This document shows, in pieces, positions 1-8,021 of a stretch of DNA of 64,000 nt. Both the position numbers and the translations under genes were made by a program. A model generated the notes under the pieces. It saw nothing but the letters and a program-made list of their open reading frames with translations. It did not search any database and had not been told where the DNA came from. The stretch lies in the NCBI GenBank assembly GCA_017557535.1, contig JAFYYM010000090.1, positions 1-64,000 of the forward strand, read 5' to 3'. The DNA is from Bacteroidales bacterium (GTDB lineage: Bacteria > Bacteroidota > Bacteroidia > Bacteroidales > UBA932). Numbering within the stretch: the stretch's first letter is position 1; each line of letters opens with the position of its first letter.

Positions 1-56
1 AATCGAGTCAAGAACCGTGATAAGAGATCTCGCCCTAACCAATCTTGATAGAATTG

Positions 57-125
57 AGTTTCAGCAAGTTTCAGGAAGAAAAATGAGTTTGAGCTAGTTT
101 CAGCTAGTTTGAACTAGTTTGAGCT
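57..125. repeat. 10-bp tandem repeat next to mnmE stop
   Basis: About seven head-to-tail copies of a 10-bp unit, consensus AGTTTSARCT. The copies start at 57, 67, 86, 96, 106 and 116, with one degenerate 9-bp copy at 77-85. The array runs into the mnmE stop codon, which lies at 124-126. There are no spacers, so it is not a CRISPR. Function unknown; it could be a variable-number locus or a helically phased binding array. Confidence 0.8.
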
Positions 126-1539
126 ATTTCCCGATGCAGAATCTATCGAAGATCTTCCCGAGAATTTCGTCGGGAGTGACTTCTCCTGTGATGCCGCCGA
201 GGTGATAGAGGGCGGAGCGAAGATCTTCCGCAATGAGATCGGGAGTTAGGCCGGAGGAGAGGGAAGCGCTAGCCCTGGATAGGGCAGAACCTGCTTCAGA
301 AAGAGCCTGAAAATGTCTCAAATTTGTCACGATAGTCTGGTCAGAATCCAAAGTAAGGTCTTTTTGAGACTCTGAGAGGGCATTTCGGAGAGAATCTAGC
401 CCGAAACCAGTTTTCGCAGAAATATATAGTTTAATTACCTTATTATCAACATAAGAAACAGAGTTGTTTAATAAGCTAACATTTATGTTATCACCCAAAA
501 TATCAGCTTTATTAAGCAAAACTATCAATTTCTGGCACGAAGGATCAATCTTAGATACAATATCAGAAATTGAAGACTCGTTTTCTTCTTCCGAAGACGA
601 GACGTCAAGGACAGCGAGGACAACTGACGCTTCAGAAAGCTTCTTATAGGAGCGGGAAATCCCTATCTGCTCAACAGTGTCAGACGCCCCTCGAAGACCG
701 GCCGTGTCAATAAACCTGAATAATACTCCATCAACGACCAAGGTCTCTTCGATGGTGTCTCGAGTTGTCCCGGGGATGTCAGAAACTATGGCTCTTTCCT
801 CACCAAGAAGAGCGTTTAACAGTGTACTTTTACCGGCGTTAACGGCTCCGACAATCGCGACAGGAACACCATTCTTTATGGCGTTGCCTTGGCGGAAGGT
901 GGAGGCCAAGGAACTGACATGGGCTATTGATTCATCAAGAAGAGAAGCCAATTTAGATCGATCCGCGAACTCGACGTCTTCCTCGGAGAAATCCAACTCC
1001 AACTCCAAGAGCGATGCAATCTCCAGAAGACGTGAGCGGATATCCTTGAGTTCAGAAGAAAAACCACCGCGAAGTTGGTTCATAGCGATCTTTAATGATG
1101 CTGAAGAAGAGGATGAGATAACGTCCGCTACTGCTTCAGCCTGAGCGAGATCCATCTTGCCATTTACGAAAGCCCGTCGTGTGAACTCACCAGGCGATGC
1201 CATGCGTGTACCAGCAGCGCATAGAAGCCTCAATATCTCCGACGCCACAAAGGAAGAAGCGTGGCATGTAATTTCCGCTGAGTCTTCTCCCGTGTATGAA
1301 TGGGGAGCCCGGAAAACACTGACAAGTACCTCATCAACCACCTCTTTAGACTCGTTATAAATCACTCCGTATCTCACTCTTCCTGATGGAGTTTCGTATA
1401 TTGATTTGGACTTGCACTTCACAACATCGCCCACTATTTGCAAAGCCTTCGGACCACTGACTCTCAGCAATGTGACCGCCCCCGTTCCAGGCACTGTGGC
1501 AGGAGCGGCGATGGTATCTTCAAAAAGGGAATAATCCAT
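124..1539 (-). CDS. mnmE: tRNA modification GTPase MnmE (TrmE)
   Basis: MnmE works with MnmG to put the 5-carboxymethylaminomethyl group on the wobble uridine of certain tRNAs. The 471-aa protein has the family layout: an N-terminal formyl-THF-binding domain (about 1-120), a helical domain, and an inserted G domain with P-loop GAVNAGKS (231-238), the DIPGTTRDT switch (254-262), DTAG (278-281) and an NKAD motif near 345. It ends in the invariant FCIGK (467-471), whose Cys is essential for modification. Length is normal. The codons for roughly residues 320-380 are clearly more AT-rich than the rest. It is transcribed divergently from carAB. Confidence 0.97.
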   Translation of the reverse strand: MDYSLFEDTIAAPATVPGTGAVTLLRVSGPKALQIVGDVVKCKSKSIYETPSGRVRYGVIYNESKEVVDEVLVSVFRAPHSYTGEDSAEITCHASSFVASEILRLLCAAGTRMASPGEFTRRAFVNGKMDLAQAEAVADVISSSSSASLKIAMNQLRGGFSSELKDIRSRLLEIASLLELELDFSEEDVEFADRSKLASLLDESIAHVSSLASTFRQGNAIKNGVPVAIVGAVNAGKSTLLNALLGEERAIVSDIPGTTRDTIEETLVVDGVLFRFIDTAGLRGASDTVEQIGISRSYKKLSEASVVLAVLDVSSSEEENESSISDIVSKIDPSCQKLIVLLNKADILGDNINVSLLNNSVSYVDNKVIKLYISAKTGFGLDSLRNALSESQKDLTLDSDQTIVTNLRHFQALSEAGSALSRASASLSSGLTPDLIAEDLRSALYHLGGITGEVTPDEILGKIFDRFCIGK

Positions 1540-1555
1540 ATCTTTTAAAATCTGA

Positions 1556-1565
1556 TGCGAAATTA
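1556..1565 (-). promoter_or_regulatory. Candidate mnmE -7 box (TAATTTCGCA)
   Basis: Read on the minus strand this is TAATTTCGCA, one base from the Bacteroidota consensus TAnnTTTG. It lies 17-18 nt upstream of the mnmE ATG. A TTG sits 21 nt further upstream on that strand. The same TTCG variant occurs before several other genes in this window. Confidence 0.4.
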
Positions 1566-1577
1566 CTTAAAAATGTG

Positions 1578-1585
1578 TACATTTG
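1578..1585 (+). promoter_or_regulatory. Candidate carAB -7 box (TACATTTG)
   Basis: TACATTTG matches the Bacteroidota TAnnTTTG consensus exactly. Transcription would start near 1591, giving a leader of about 190 nt before carA. No convincing TTG is seen 19 bp upstream. Confidence 0.5.
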
Positions 1586-1593
1586 CCAAGATA

Positions 1594-1710
1594 AATGAAC
1601 GTCCCCATGTCCCGACAGACCAGAATACCACTGACCATCGAGGCGCCTAAAGGCGCGAACGGGATTGTTCGCCACTTTAATAGTTTCGCCGGCCATTTCA
1701 TTTCAATTTG
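1594..1710 (+). other. 38-codon open frame in the carAB leader
   Basis: An ATG at 1594 opens 38 codons ending in TGA at 1708-1710, starting just after the predicted transcript start. The stop codon lies at the base of the descending arm of the terminator hairpin that follows. The peptide has no family I recognise and no obvious run of one regulatory amino acid. It could be a leader peptide whose translation affects the terminator, or chance. Confidence 0.3.
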
Positions 1711-1726
1711 AGATGGTCGTTTTTTT
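1693..1726 (+). terminator. Intrinsic terminator / attenuator upstream of carA
   Basis: CCATTTCA (1693-1700) pairs with TGAGATGG (1709-1716) across an 8-nt loop with one G-U pair, and a run of seven T follows at 1720-1726. It lies between the predicted carAB promoter and the carA ATG at 1780. Upstream in the same leader, GCGAAC and GTTCGC form a further hairpin around a GGGATT loop. mnmE points the other way, so no upstream gene needs a terminator here, which favours an attenuator. Confidence 0.6.
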
Positions 1727-1779
1727 ATCCCGCTCAGCAAAGGCATGATAAGCGGCAAAGAATAAGAGTTTATAAATAT

Positions 1780-2856
1780 ATGAAAGGACGAAAAGGAGCG
1801 ACACTGCGGTTGGAGAACGGAATGGAGTTCCGTGGTTTCTCCTTCGGCTATGATGGCCCCACGGACGGTGAGGTTGTTTTCTCCACCGCCATGGTCGGCT
1901 ACCCGGAGAGTCTCACAGACCCATCGTATTCCGGGCAGATCTTGACAGTAACCTACCCTCTTATAGGTAATTACGGTGTCCCACAGGAAGGCCCGGACGA
2001 GAAGGGGATATCAAGGAACTTCGAATCCGAGAAAATATGGGTGCGAGGGCTTGTGATCAGTGATTATTCCTTCGACTACAGCCATTGGGACGCTGTGAAA
2101 AGTCTTGACGAGTGGCTCAAGGAACAGAAGATTCCAGGTATATTCGGGATAGACACCAGGGCCGTAACCCAGGTCCTCAGAGAGAGAGGTTCGATGCTTG
2201 GTATGATCGTTCCTGACGGGGTGACAAAGGATTTCCCGGTGGACGACCCGAATCTCATAAACCAGATTGCCCTGGTAAGCTGCAAAGAGCCAATTATTTA
2301 CGGAGAAGGTCCCAAGACCGTTGCCATGGTCGATTGCGGAGTCAAGCACAACATCCTCCGATGCTTCATGGAAAGGGGAGTGAGAGTGATAAGGGTTCCC
2401 TGGGACTATGATTTCAACACCCTTGAATACGATGGCCTGTTCATCTCCAACGGTCCCGGCAACCCCCAGTTCTGCAATATCACAGTCGCTAATCTCCGGA
2501 AGGCGATGGAAGGCGAAAAGCCTATTTTCGGAATATGCATGGGAAACCAGTTGCTGGCCAGGGCCGGAGGTGCCAACACCTACAAGCTCAAATATGGTCA
2601 CCGAAGCCACAACCAGCCTGTCAGGATGGTCGGCACTAACCGTTGCTTCATCACTTCACAGAACCACGGATTCGCCGTGGACGACAAGACTCTAGGCAAA
2701 GACTGGGAACCATGGTTCGTGAATATGAATGACGGCACCAACGAAGGTATCCGCCATAAGAGCAAACCATTCTGCTCCGTCCAGTTCCATCCTGAGGCCT
2801 CCAGCGGCCCGACCGACACCAATTTCCTGTTTGACGAATTCATCGGAAAGTTATGA
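1780..2856 (+). CDS. carA: Carbamoyl-phosphate synthase, small (glutaminase) subunit
   Basis: Supplies ammonia from glutamine to CarB for carbamoyl phosphate, used in pyrimidine and arginine synthesis. The frame opens further upstream, but the ATG at 1780 (M-K-G-R-K) gives 358 aa, the usual length; the extra upstream codons would overlap the terminator hairpin. The N-terminal CPSase_sm_chain domain is followed by a class I glutamine amidotransferase domain with nucleophile Cys253 in GICMGNQ and His337/Glu339 in FHPE. Its stop overlaps the carB start (ATGA), indicating coupled translation. Confidence 0.97.
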   Translation: MKGRKGATLRLENGMEFRGFSFGYDGPTDGEVVFSTAMVGYPESLTDPSYSGQILTVTYPLIGNYGVPQEGPDEKGISRNFESEKIWVRGLVISDYSFDYSHWDAVKSLDEWLKEQKIPGIFGIDTRAVTQVLRERGSMLGMIVPDGVTKDFPVDDPNLINQIALVSCKEPIIYGEGPKTVAMVDCGVKHNILRCFMERGVRVIRVPWDYDFNTLEYDGLFISNGPGNPQFCNITVANLRKAMEGEKPIFGICMGNQLLARAGGANTYKLKYGHRSHNQPVRMVGTNRCFITSQNHGFAVDDKTLGKDWEPWFVNMNDGTNEGIRHKSKPFCSVQFHPEASSGPTDTNFLFDEFIGKL

Positions 2857-5800
2857 GAAACACAGACATAAAGAAAGTTCTGATCCTCGGTTCCGGCGCC
2901 TTGAAAATCGGCCAGGCCGGTGAGTTTGATTATTCCGGCTCCCAGGCGCTGAAGGCTTTAAGGGAGGAGGGGATTGAGACTATCCTTATCAATCCCAATA
3001 TCGCTACTGTACAGACCTCAGAGGGTGTCGCGGATAAGATCTATTTCCTTCCGGTGACTCCTTTCTTCGTCGAGAAAGTGATTGAGAAAGAGCGACCACA
3101 GGGCATCCTGCTATCATTTGGTGGACAGACGGCCCTTAACTGCGGAGTCGAGCTTTACGAGAACGGCGTTCTGGATAATTACGGAGTCAGCGTTCTGGGC
3201 ACTCCTGTCCAAGCCATCATGGACACTGAGGACCGCGACCTGTTCATCAAGAAACTGGATCAGATCGATGTCAAAACCATAAAATCTCATCCCGCCTCAA
3301 ACATTGAGGAAGCCAAGAGAGCGGCGAAAGAGCTGGGCTTCCCTCTGATAATCAGGGCCGCCTATGCCCTCGGAGGACTCGGATCCGGTTTCTGCGACAA
3401 CGAGGAGCAACTTGAGGAAATTTGTGAGAAAGCCTTCTCATTCTCCCCGCAGGTTCTCGTCGAAAAGTCTCTGAAAGGGTGGAAAGAGATTGAATATGAA
3501 GTTGTTCGTGACCGCTATGACAACTGCATCACGGTCTGTAACATGGAGAACTTCGATCCGCTTGGCATCCACACAGGCGAGAGTATAGTTGTGGCACCTT
3601 CGCAGACGCTTTCCAATAACGATTATTACTTCCTCAGGGAGCTATCCATAAGGATTGTCCGGCACATAGGGATAGTGGGAGAATGCAACGTCCAGTTCGC
3701 TTATGACCCTGACGCCATGGATTATCGTGTGATTGAGGTCAACGCCCGGTTGAGCCGTTCTTCCGCCCTGGCCTCAAAGGCTACTGGCTATCCTTTGGCT
3801 TTCGTTGCTGCCAAATTAGGGCTTGGCTACGGGCTGTTCGATTTGAAGAATTCCGTGACCAAGACCACACCGGCATTTTTCGAGCCTGCCCTGGATTACA
3901 TCGTTTGCAAGATTCCACGCTGGGACCTCAGCAAATTCCACGGAGTTTCCCGCAAGATCGGCTCATCAATGAAATCAGTAGGCGAAGTCATGGCCATTGG
4001 GCGCAGTTTTGAGGAAGCGATCCAGAAGGGTCTGAGAATGATCGGACAGGGTGCCCATGGCTTCGTCGGCAACAAGGAGCTGCAGGTCGCTGACATAGAA
4101 ACCGCGCTCCGGGAGCCTACTGACAACCGTGTATTCGTGATTTCCAAGGCCATGAGGGCCGGCTACAGCGTTGACAGGATCCACGAGCTCACAAAGATCG
4201 ACAAGTGGTTCCTGAATAAGCTTGAGAACATTGTCCTCACGTACGAGGATATGCACAAATATGACAAGATAGATGATATGCCCGAGGATCTTCTCCGTCT
4301 GGCCAAGAAGGAAGGCTTCTCAGACTTCCAGATCCAACGGGCCGTGTGGAAAGATGCGGGAAGCTCGACAGAGAATATCGACAAGGTAAGGAGCTATCGC
4401 AAGTCTCTGGGTATCATACCTGTCGTCAAGCAGATAGACACGCTGGCAGCTGAGTTCCCGGCGCTGACCAACTACCTCTATCTCACCTACAACGGCACTA
4501 AGAGCGACATTGAATATGAGAACGATGGCAGATCGGTCATAGTCCTGGGCTCTGGCGCCTACAGGATCGGCTCATCGGTAGAGTTTGACTGGTGCTCGGT
4601 AACATGCCTTAAAACCATCCAGGAACACGGTTTCAGGGGAGTCCTAATTAATTACAATCCCGAGACAGTGTCAACAGACTACGATGAGTGCGACCGCCTC
4701 TATTTCGACGAGTTGACCTTCGAGAGAGTGATGGATATCATCGAGTTGGAGACTCCTCACGGGGTTGTTGTCTCAGTGGGCGGCCAGATTCCCAATAATC
4801 TGGCTCTGAGACTCCACAAGCATGATGTCCCGATTCTCGGTACGAGCGCCATGGACATTGACAAGGCCGAGGACCGTCATAAGTTCTCGAGTATTGTCGA
4901 CGCTTTGGGTGTTGATCAGCCCGAATGGAAAGAACTGACGACGATGGACGATGTCGAGGATTTCATACGGACCGTCGGTTTCCCGGTCCTTGTCAGGCCT
5001 TCCTACGTCCTTTCTGGCGCCGCTATGAATGTATGCCACGATGAGAAGAAACTCAGACACTTCCTGTCTCTCGCCTCTGAGGTCTCGCAGGAGCACCCTG
5101 TGGTGATCAGCAAATTCTATCAGCGCGCCAAGGAGATAGAGTTCGACGCAGTGGCTGATGGGGGAGAAGTTATCGCATATGCCATATCAGAGCATATTGA
5201 GTACGCTGGAGTCCATTCAGGTGACGCCACAATCCAGTTCCCGCCACAAAAGCTATATGTCGAGACTGTCAGGAGAATCAAGAAGATCGCCCGCGCTATC
5301 GCCGGCGCCCTGCACATATCTGGGCCATTCAACATCCAGTTCCTGGCCAAGGAGAACGCCATTAAGGTGATCGAGTGTAACCTGCGGGCTTCCAGGAGTT
5401 TCCCGTTTGTCTCCAAAGTCTTGAAGATAGACTTTATAGAGCTGGCCACAAAGGTGATGCTCGGTCTTCATCCGGCCCCGCCACAAAAAAGCGCTTTTGA
5501 CCTCGACTATGTGGGTGTGAAATCCTCACAGTTCAGCTTCGCCCGCCTCGAGGAGGCGGATCCGATGCTTGGCGTGGATATGAGCTCCACCGGAGAGGTG
5601 GGTTGCCTCGGAGACGATCTAAACGAGGCTATTCTCAAATCCCTCCTCTCGGTTGGACAGCGTATTCCTGAGAAAAGGATATTGCTTTCCACTGGTGACC
5701 CGCTACAGAAGGCCGACATGCTCGGCACCTGCAAGATCCTGGTCGAGAAGGGATATGAGCTATTCGCTACCGGCGGCACGTATAAATACCTCGTCGAGAA

Positions 5801-6092
5801 CAGCGTGCCGGCCACAAAGGTCCTCTGGCCCAGCGAATGTGAGAATCCGATCTACAAGGGAAGGTTCAAGCCGGCGGTGGAAATGATTCAGAACAAGGAA
5901 GTAGACATGGTGATTATTATCCCAAAAGACTTCAGTGAGCTGGAGCTTTCAAATGGCTATAAAATAAGAAGGGCGGCCATTGATTTCAATGTACCGCTCT
6001 TCACTAACGCCCGTCTGGCCACCGCCTTTGTCAGGTCCTTCTGCAATACCTCTCTCGAGGATATTCAGATTAAATCCTGGGACCAGTACTAA
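2853..6092 (+). CDS. carB: Carbamoyl-phosphate synthase, large subunit
   Basis: Makes carbamoyl phosphate from bicarbonate, ammonia and two ATP. The 1079 aa hold two homologous ATP-grasp halves (roughly 1-400 and 550-935), an oligomerisation region between them, and a C-terminal MGS-like allosteric domain (about 945-1079, [10 protein letters not shown] onward). The N-terminal [17 protein letters not shown] stretch is typical of the family. Full length, intact, overlapping carA by 4 nt. Its 3' end overlaps the convergent rho gene by 4 nt, so the pair has no intergenic terminator. Confidence 0.98.
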   Translation: MRNTDIKKVLILGSGALKIGQAGEFDYSGSQALKALREEGIETILINPNIATVQTSEGVADKIYFLPVTPFFVEKVIEKERPQGILLSFGGQTALNCGVELYENGVLDNYGVSVLGTPVQAIMDTEDRDLFIKKLDQIDVKTIKSHPASNIEEAKRAAKELGFPLIIRAAYALGGLGSGFCDNEEQLEEICEKAFSFSPQVLVEKSLKGWKEIEYEVVRDRYDNCITVCNMENFDPLGIHTGESIVVAPSQTLSNNDYYFLRELSIRIVRHIGIVGECNVQFAYDPDAMDYRVIEVNARLSRSSALASKATGYPLAFVAAKLGLGYGLFDLKNSVTKTTPAFFEPALDYIVCKIPRWDLSKFHGVSRKIGSSMKSVGEVMAIGRSFEEAIQKGLRMIGQGAHGFVGNKELQVADIETALREPTDNRVFVISKAMRAGYSVDRIHELTKIDKWFLNKLENIVLTYEDMHKYDKIDDMPEDLLRLAKKEGFSDFQIQRAVWKDAGSSTENIDKVRSYRKSLGIIPVVKQIDTLAAEFPALTNYLYLTYNGTKSDIEYENDGRSVIVLGSGAYRIGSSVEFDWCSVTCLKTIQEHGFRGVLINYNPETVSTDYDECDRLYFDELTFERVMDIIELETPHGVVVSVGGQIPNNLALRLHKHDVPILGTSAMDIDKAEDRHKFSSIVDALGVDQPEWKELTTMDDVEDFIRTVGFPVLVRPSYVLSGAAMNVCHDEKKLRHFLSLASEVSQEHPVVISKFYQRAKEIEFDAVADGGEVIAYAISEHIEYAGVHSGDATIQFPPQKLYVETVRRIKKIARAIAGALHISGPFNIQFLAKENAIKVIECNLRASRSFPFVSKVLKIDFIELATKVMLGLHPAPPQKSAFDLDYVGVKSSQFSFARLEEADPMLGVDMSSTGEVGCLGDDLNEAILKSLLSVGQRIPEKRILLSTGDPLQKADMLGTCKILVEKGYELFATGGTYKYLVENSVPATKVLWPSECENPIYKGRFKPAVEMIQNKEVDMVIIIPKDFSELELSNGYKIRRAAIDFNVPLFTNARLATAFVRSFCNTSLEDIQIKSWDQY

Positions 6093-7960
6093 TAGGAATC
6101 GTAGAATTTCGCATCCCTCGGCGATACTTTGTTCATATTGTCGAGGAGCATTTCGTTGGTCTTGTACTCATCCATCAACTGAAGCATGAAATTCATCGCC
6201 TCAGTAGGATTCATGTCGGCCAGAAGCTTGCGCAGGATCCAGATCCTGTTAGCCACATCCTTGCTGTAAAGCAAGTCATCACGTCTAGTGCTTGAAAGGA
6301 CCACATTGACGGCGGGGAATATACGCCTGTTCGCCAAGGTCCTGTCGAGCTGGAGCTCCATGTTGCCGGTGCCCTTGAATTCCTCGAAGATGACGTCGTC
6401 CATCTTGGAACCAGTCTCCGTCAACGCTGTCGCGAGGATTGTGAGTGAACCGCCACCCTCGATATTTCGCGCGGCTCCGAAGAAACGCTTCGGCTTCTGG
6501 AGGGCGTTGGCGTCCACACCACCGGTCAAAACCTTTCCGGAAGCAGGCTGTACAGTGTTATATGCCCTTGCCAGCCTCGTGATGGAGTCAAGGAGAATCA
6601 CAACATCGTGGCCACACTCAACAAGTCGGCGGGCCTTCTCGAGAACCATATTGGCTACCTTGACATGCCTCTCAGCAGGTTCGTCGAATGTGGAAGCGAC
6701 CACCTCAGCCTTAACGCTGCGGCTCATGTCAGTAACCTCCTCCGGACGCTCGTCGATAAGGAGCACAATCTCGTAGACTTCCGGATGGTTGTCCGCGATA
6801 GCGTTAGCTATAGACTTGAGCAGCATTGTCTTTCCGGTCTTGGGCTGGGAGACGATGAGGCCTCGCTGGCCTTTGCCGATAGGAGTGAACATGTCTACAA
6901 TGCGGCAGGAAACGTCACTCTGGTGACCATGACCGAGAAGGTTGAACTTCTCATTCGGGAAAAGGGGAGTGAGGAAGTCAAAGGGAACACGGTCACGGAT
7001 ATAGTCCGGAGTGCGTCCGTTGATATACTTAATCCTCACAAGCGGGAAATACTTGTCTCCCTCTTTTGGAGGACGTATCTCGCCTGTCACCGTGTCGCCG
7101 GACTTGAGAGCGTTGCTCTTGATCTGGCCTTGGCTGACATAAATATCGTCCGGAGAGTTTAGATAATTATAATCTGACGAACGCAGGAAGCCATATCCAT
7201 CCGGCATTATCTCTAGCACGCCAGTGGCCTCCACAGTGCCCTCAAACTCGATCACTGGAGGTTTGGGCTTCTGCTGGTTATTCTGGTTCTGGTTGTTCTG
7301 GAATTTCTGCTGGTTCTGTCCGCCTTGCTGGCCACCGAACTTGTTTTTCTGCTTCTTCCCACCAAAATTATCCCTCTCAGATTGCGCAGCGGGATCGTCC
7401 TTGAGGTCGTCGAACAACTGATGGATGAACTCTTTCCCATCGATGGGCTTCTCTTGGGGCTTAGGTTCATTGACTGCGGGAGCATTGGCAGGCTCCACAT
7501 TCTCGACCTTGGCTTTAGACTTTGGTTTATGACTCTTCTTGGAAGGAGGTGTGGATTCGGGCGATTTAGGCTGTTCTTTGACTTGCTCTATCTCGGGCTT
7601 AGGCTCAGCCTTCACCTCTGTCTTGACATCATTCGCCTCGGGTGCGGGCTGCTGAGTCTTGGGCTTACGGCCGCGTTTGGACTTAGGCTTGTCCTCCGCC
7701 TTTTCAGCAGCTTCGATCTCGACCCCGACAGCGGCGGTCGGCTCATTCTTCTGCTGAGGTTCAGCTTTCTTGGGCCTTCCGCGTTTAGCTTTAGGCCTCT
7801 CTATAGGTTGGAGCGACGCTGCGGTCGCCTGGGCGTCAAGAATAGCGAAAGCCAGGTTCTCATCAGTCATCTTTCTTGCATTCTTCACCTGGTGTTCCTG
7901 AGCAACATTCTCAAGTTGCTCTCGACTCATTTGAGTGAGTTCAAATAAACTGTATGGCAT
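6089..7960 (-). CDS. rho: Transcription termination factor Rho with disordered insert
   Basis: ATP-driven RNA translocase that ends untranslated transcripts. At 623 aa it is about 200 aa longer than E. coli Rho. Residues 1-48 form the Rho_N helical domain. Residues 51-236 are a low-complexity insert rich in K, P and E, ending in a Q/N/G-rich patch (207-232). The OB-fold RNA-binding domain starts near 240. The motor domain has P-loop QPKTGKT (372-378), Walker B VVILLDS (453-459) and the GGVDANAL Q-loop. In Bacteroides thetaiotaomicron the Rho disordered region has been reported to drive phase separation in the gut. The stop overlaps that of carB. Confidence 0.97.
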   Translation of the reverse strand: MPYSLFELTQMSREQLENVAQEHQVKNARKMTDENLAFAILDAQATAASLQPIERPKAKRGRPKKAEPQQKNEPTAAVGVEIEAAEKAEDKPKSKRGRKPKTQQPAPEANDVKTEVKAEPKPEIEQVKEQPKSPESTPPSKKSHKPKSKAKVENVEPANAPAVNEPKPQEKPIDGKEFIHQLFDDLKDDPAAQSERDNFGGKKQKNKFGGQQGGQNQQKFQNNQNQNNQQKPKPPVIEFEGTVEATGVLEIMPDGYGFLRSSDYNYLNSPDDIYVSQGQIKSNALKSGDTVTGEIRPPKEGDKYFPLVRIKYINGRTPDYIRDRVPFDFLTPLFPNEKFNLLGHGHQSDVSCRIVDMFTPIGKGQRGLIVSQPKTGKTMLLKSIANAIADNHPEVYEIVLLIDERPEEVTDMSRSVKAEVVASTFDEPAERHVKVANMVLEKARRLVECGHDVVILLDSITRLARAYNTVQPASGKVLTGGVDANALQKPKRFFGAARNIEGGGSLTILATALTETGSKMDDVIFEEFKGTGNMELQLDRTLANRRIFPAVNVVLSSTRRDDLLYSKDVANRIWILRKLLADMNPTEAMNFMLQLMDEYKTNEMLLDNMNKVSPRDAKFYDSY

Positions 7961-7974
7961 AAAAAAGGGGGTTT

Positions 7975-8000
7975 CTTATCTAAGACAACGCGAAGATAAG
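7975..8000 (-). promoter_or_regulatory. Hairpin in rho 5' leader, followed by T-run at ATG
   Basis: On the minus strand CTTATCT and AGATAAG (7994-8000 and 7975-7981) form a 7-bp stem with a 12-nt loop. It is followed by AAACCCCC and then six T directly before the rho ATG. It resembles a weak terminator or translation-control structure and could serve Rho autoregulation. No clear ribosome binding site precedes the ATG. Confidence 0.4.
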
Positions 8001-8020
8001 CAAAAAACACAAAAATACAA
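7989..8020 (-). promoter_or_regulatory. Candidate rho promoter(s)
   Basis: Reading on the minus strand, TTG (8020-8018) lies exactly 19 nt upstream of TATCTTCG (7998-7991), close to the Bacteroidota pattern TTG-N19-TAnnTTTG. A second exact box, TATTTTTG, lies at 8017-8010. Either gives a leader of about 25-45 nt. Confidence 0.5.
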
Positions 8021-8021
8021 A

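Noticed and set aside
57-125. CRISPR array
   Set aside because: Units are 10 bp, contiguous and without spacers, and no cas genes are nearby.
1567-1758. 63-codon minus-strand frame between mnmE and carA
   Set aside because: It lies antisense to the carAB leader and overlaps its terminator. It has no family match I can see and would sit on top of the mnmE promoter.
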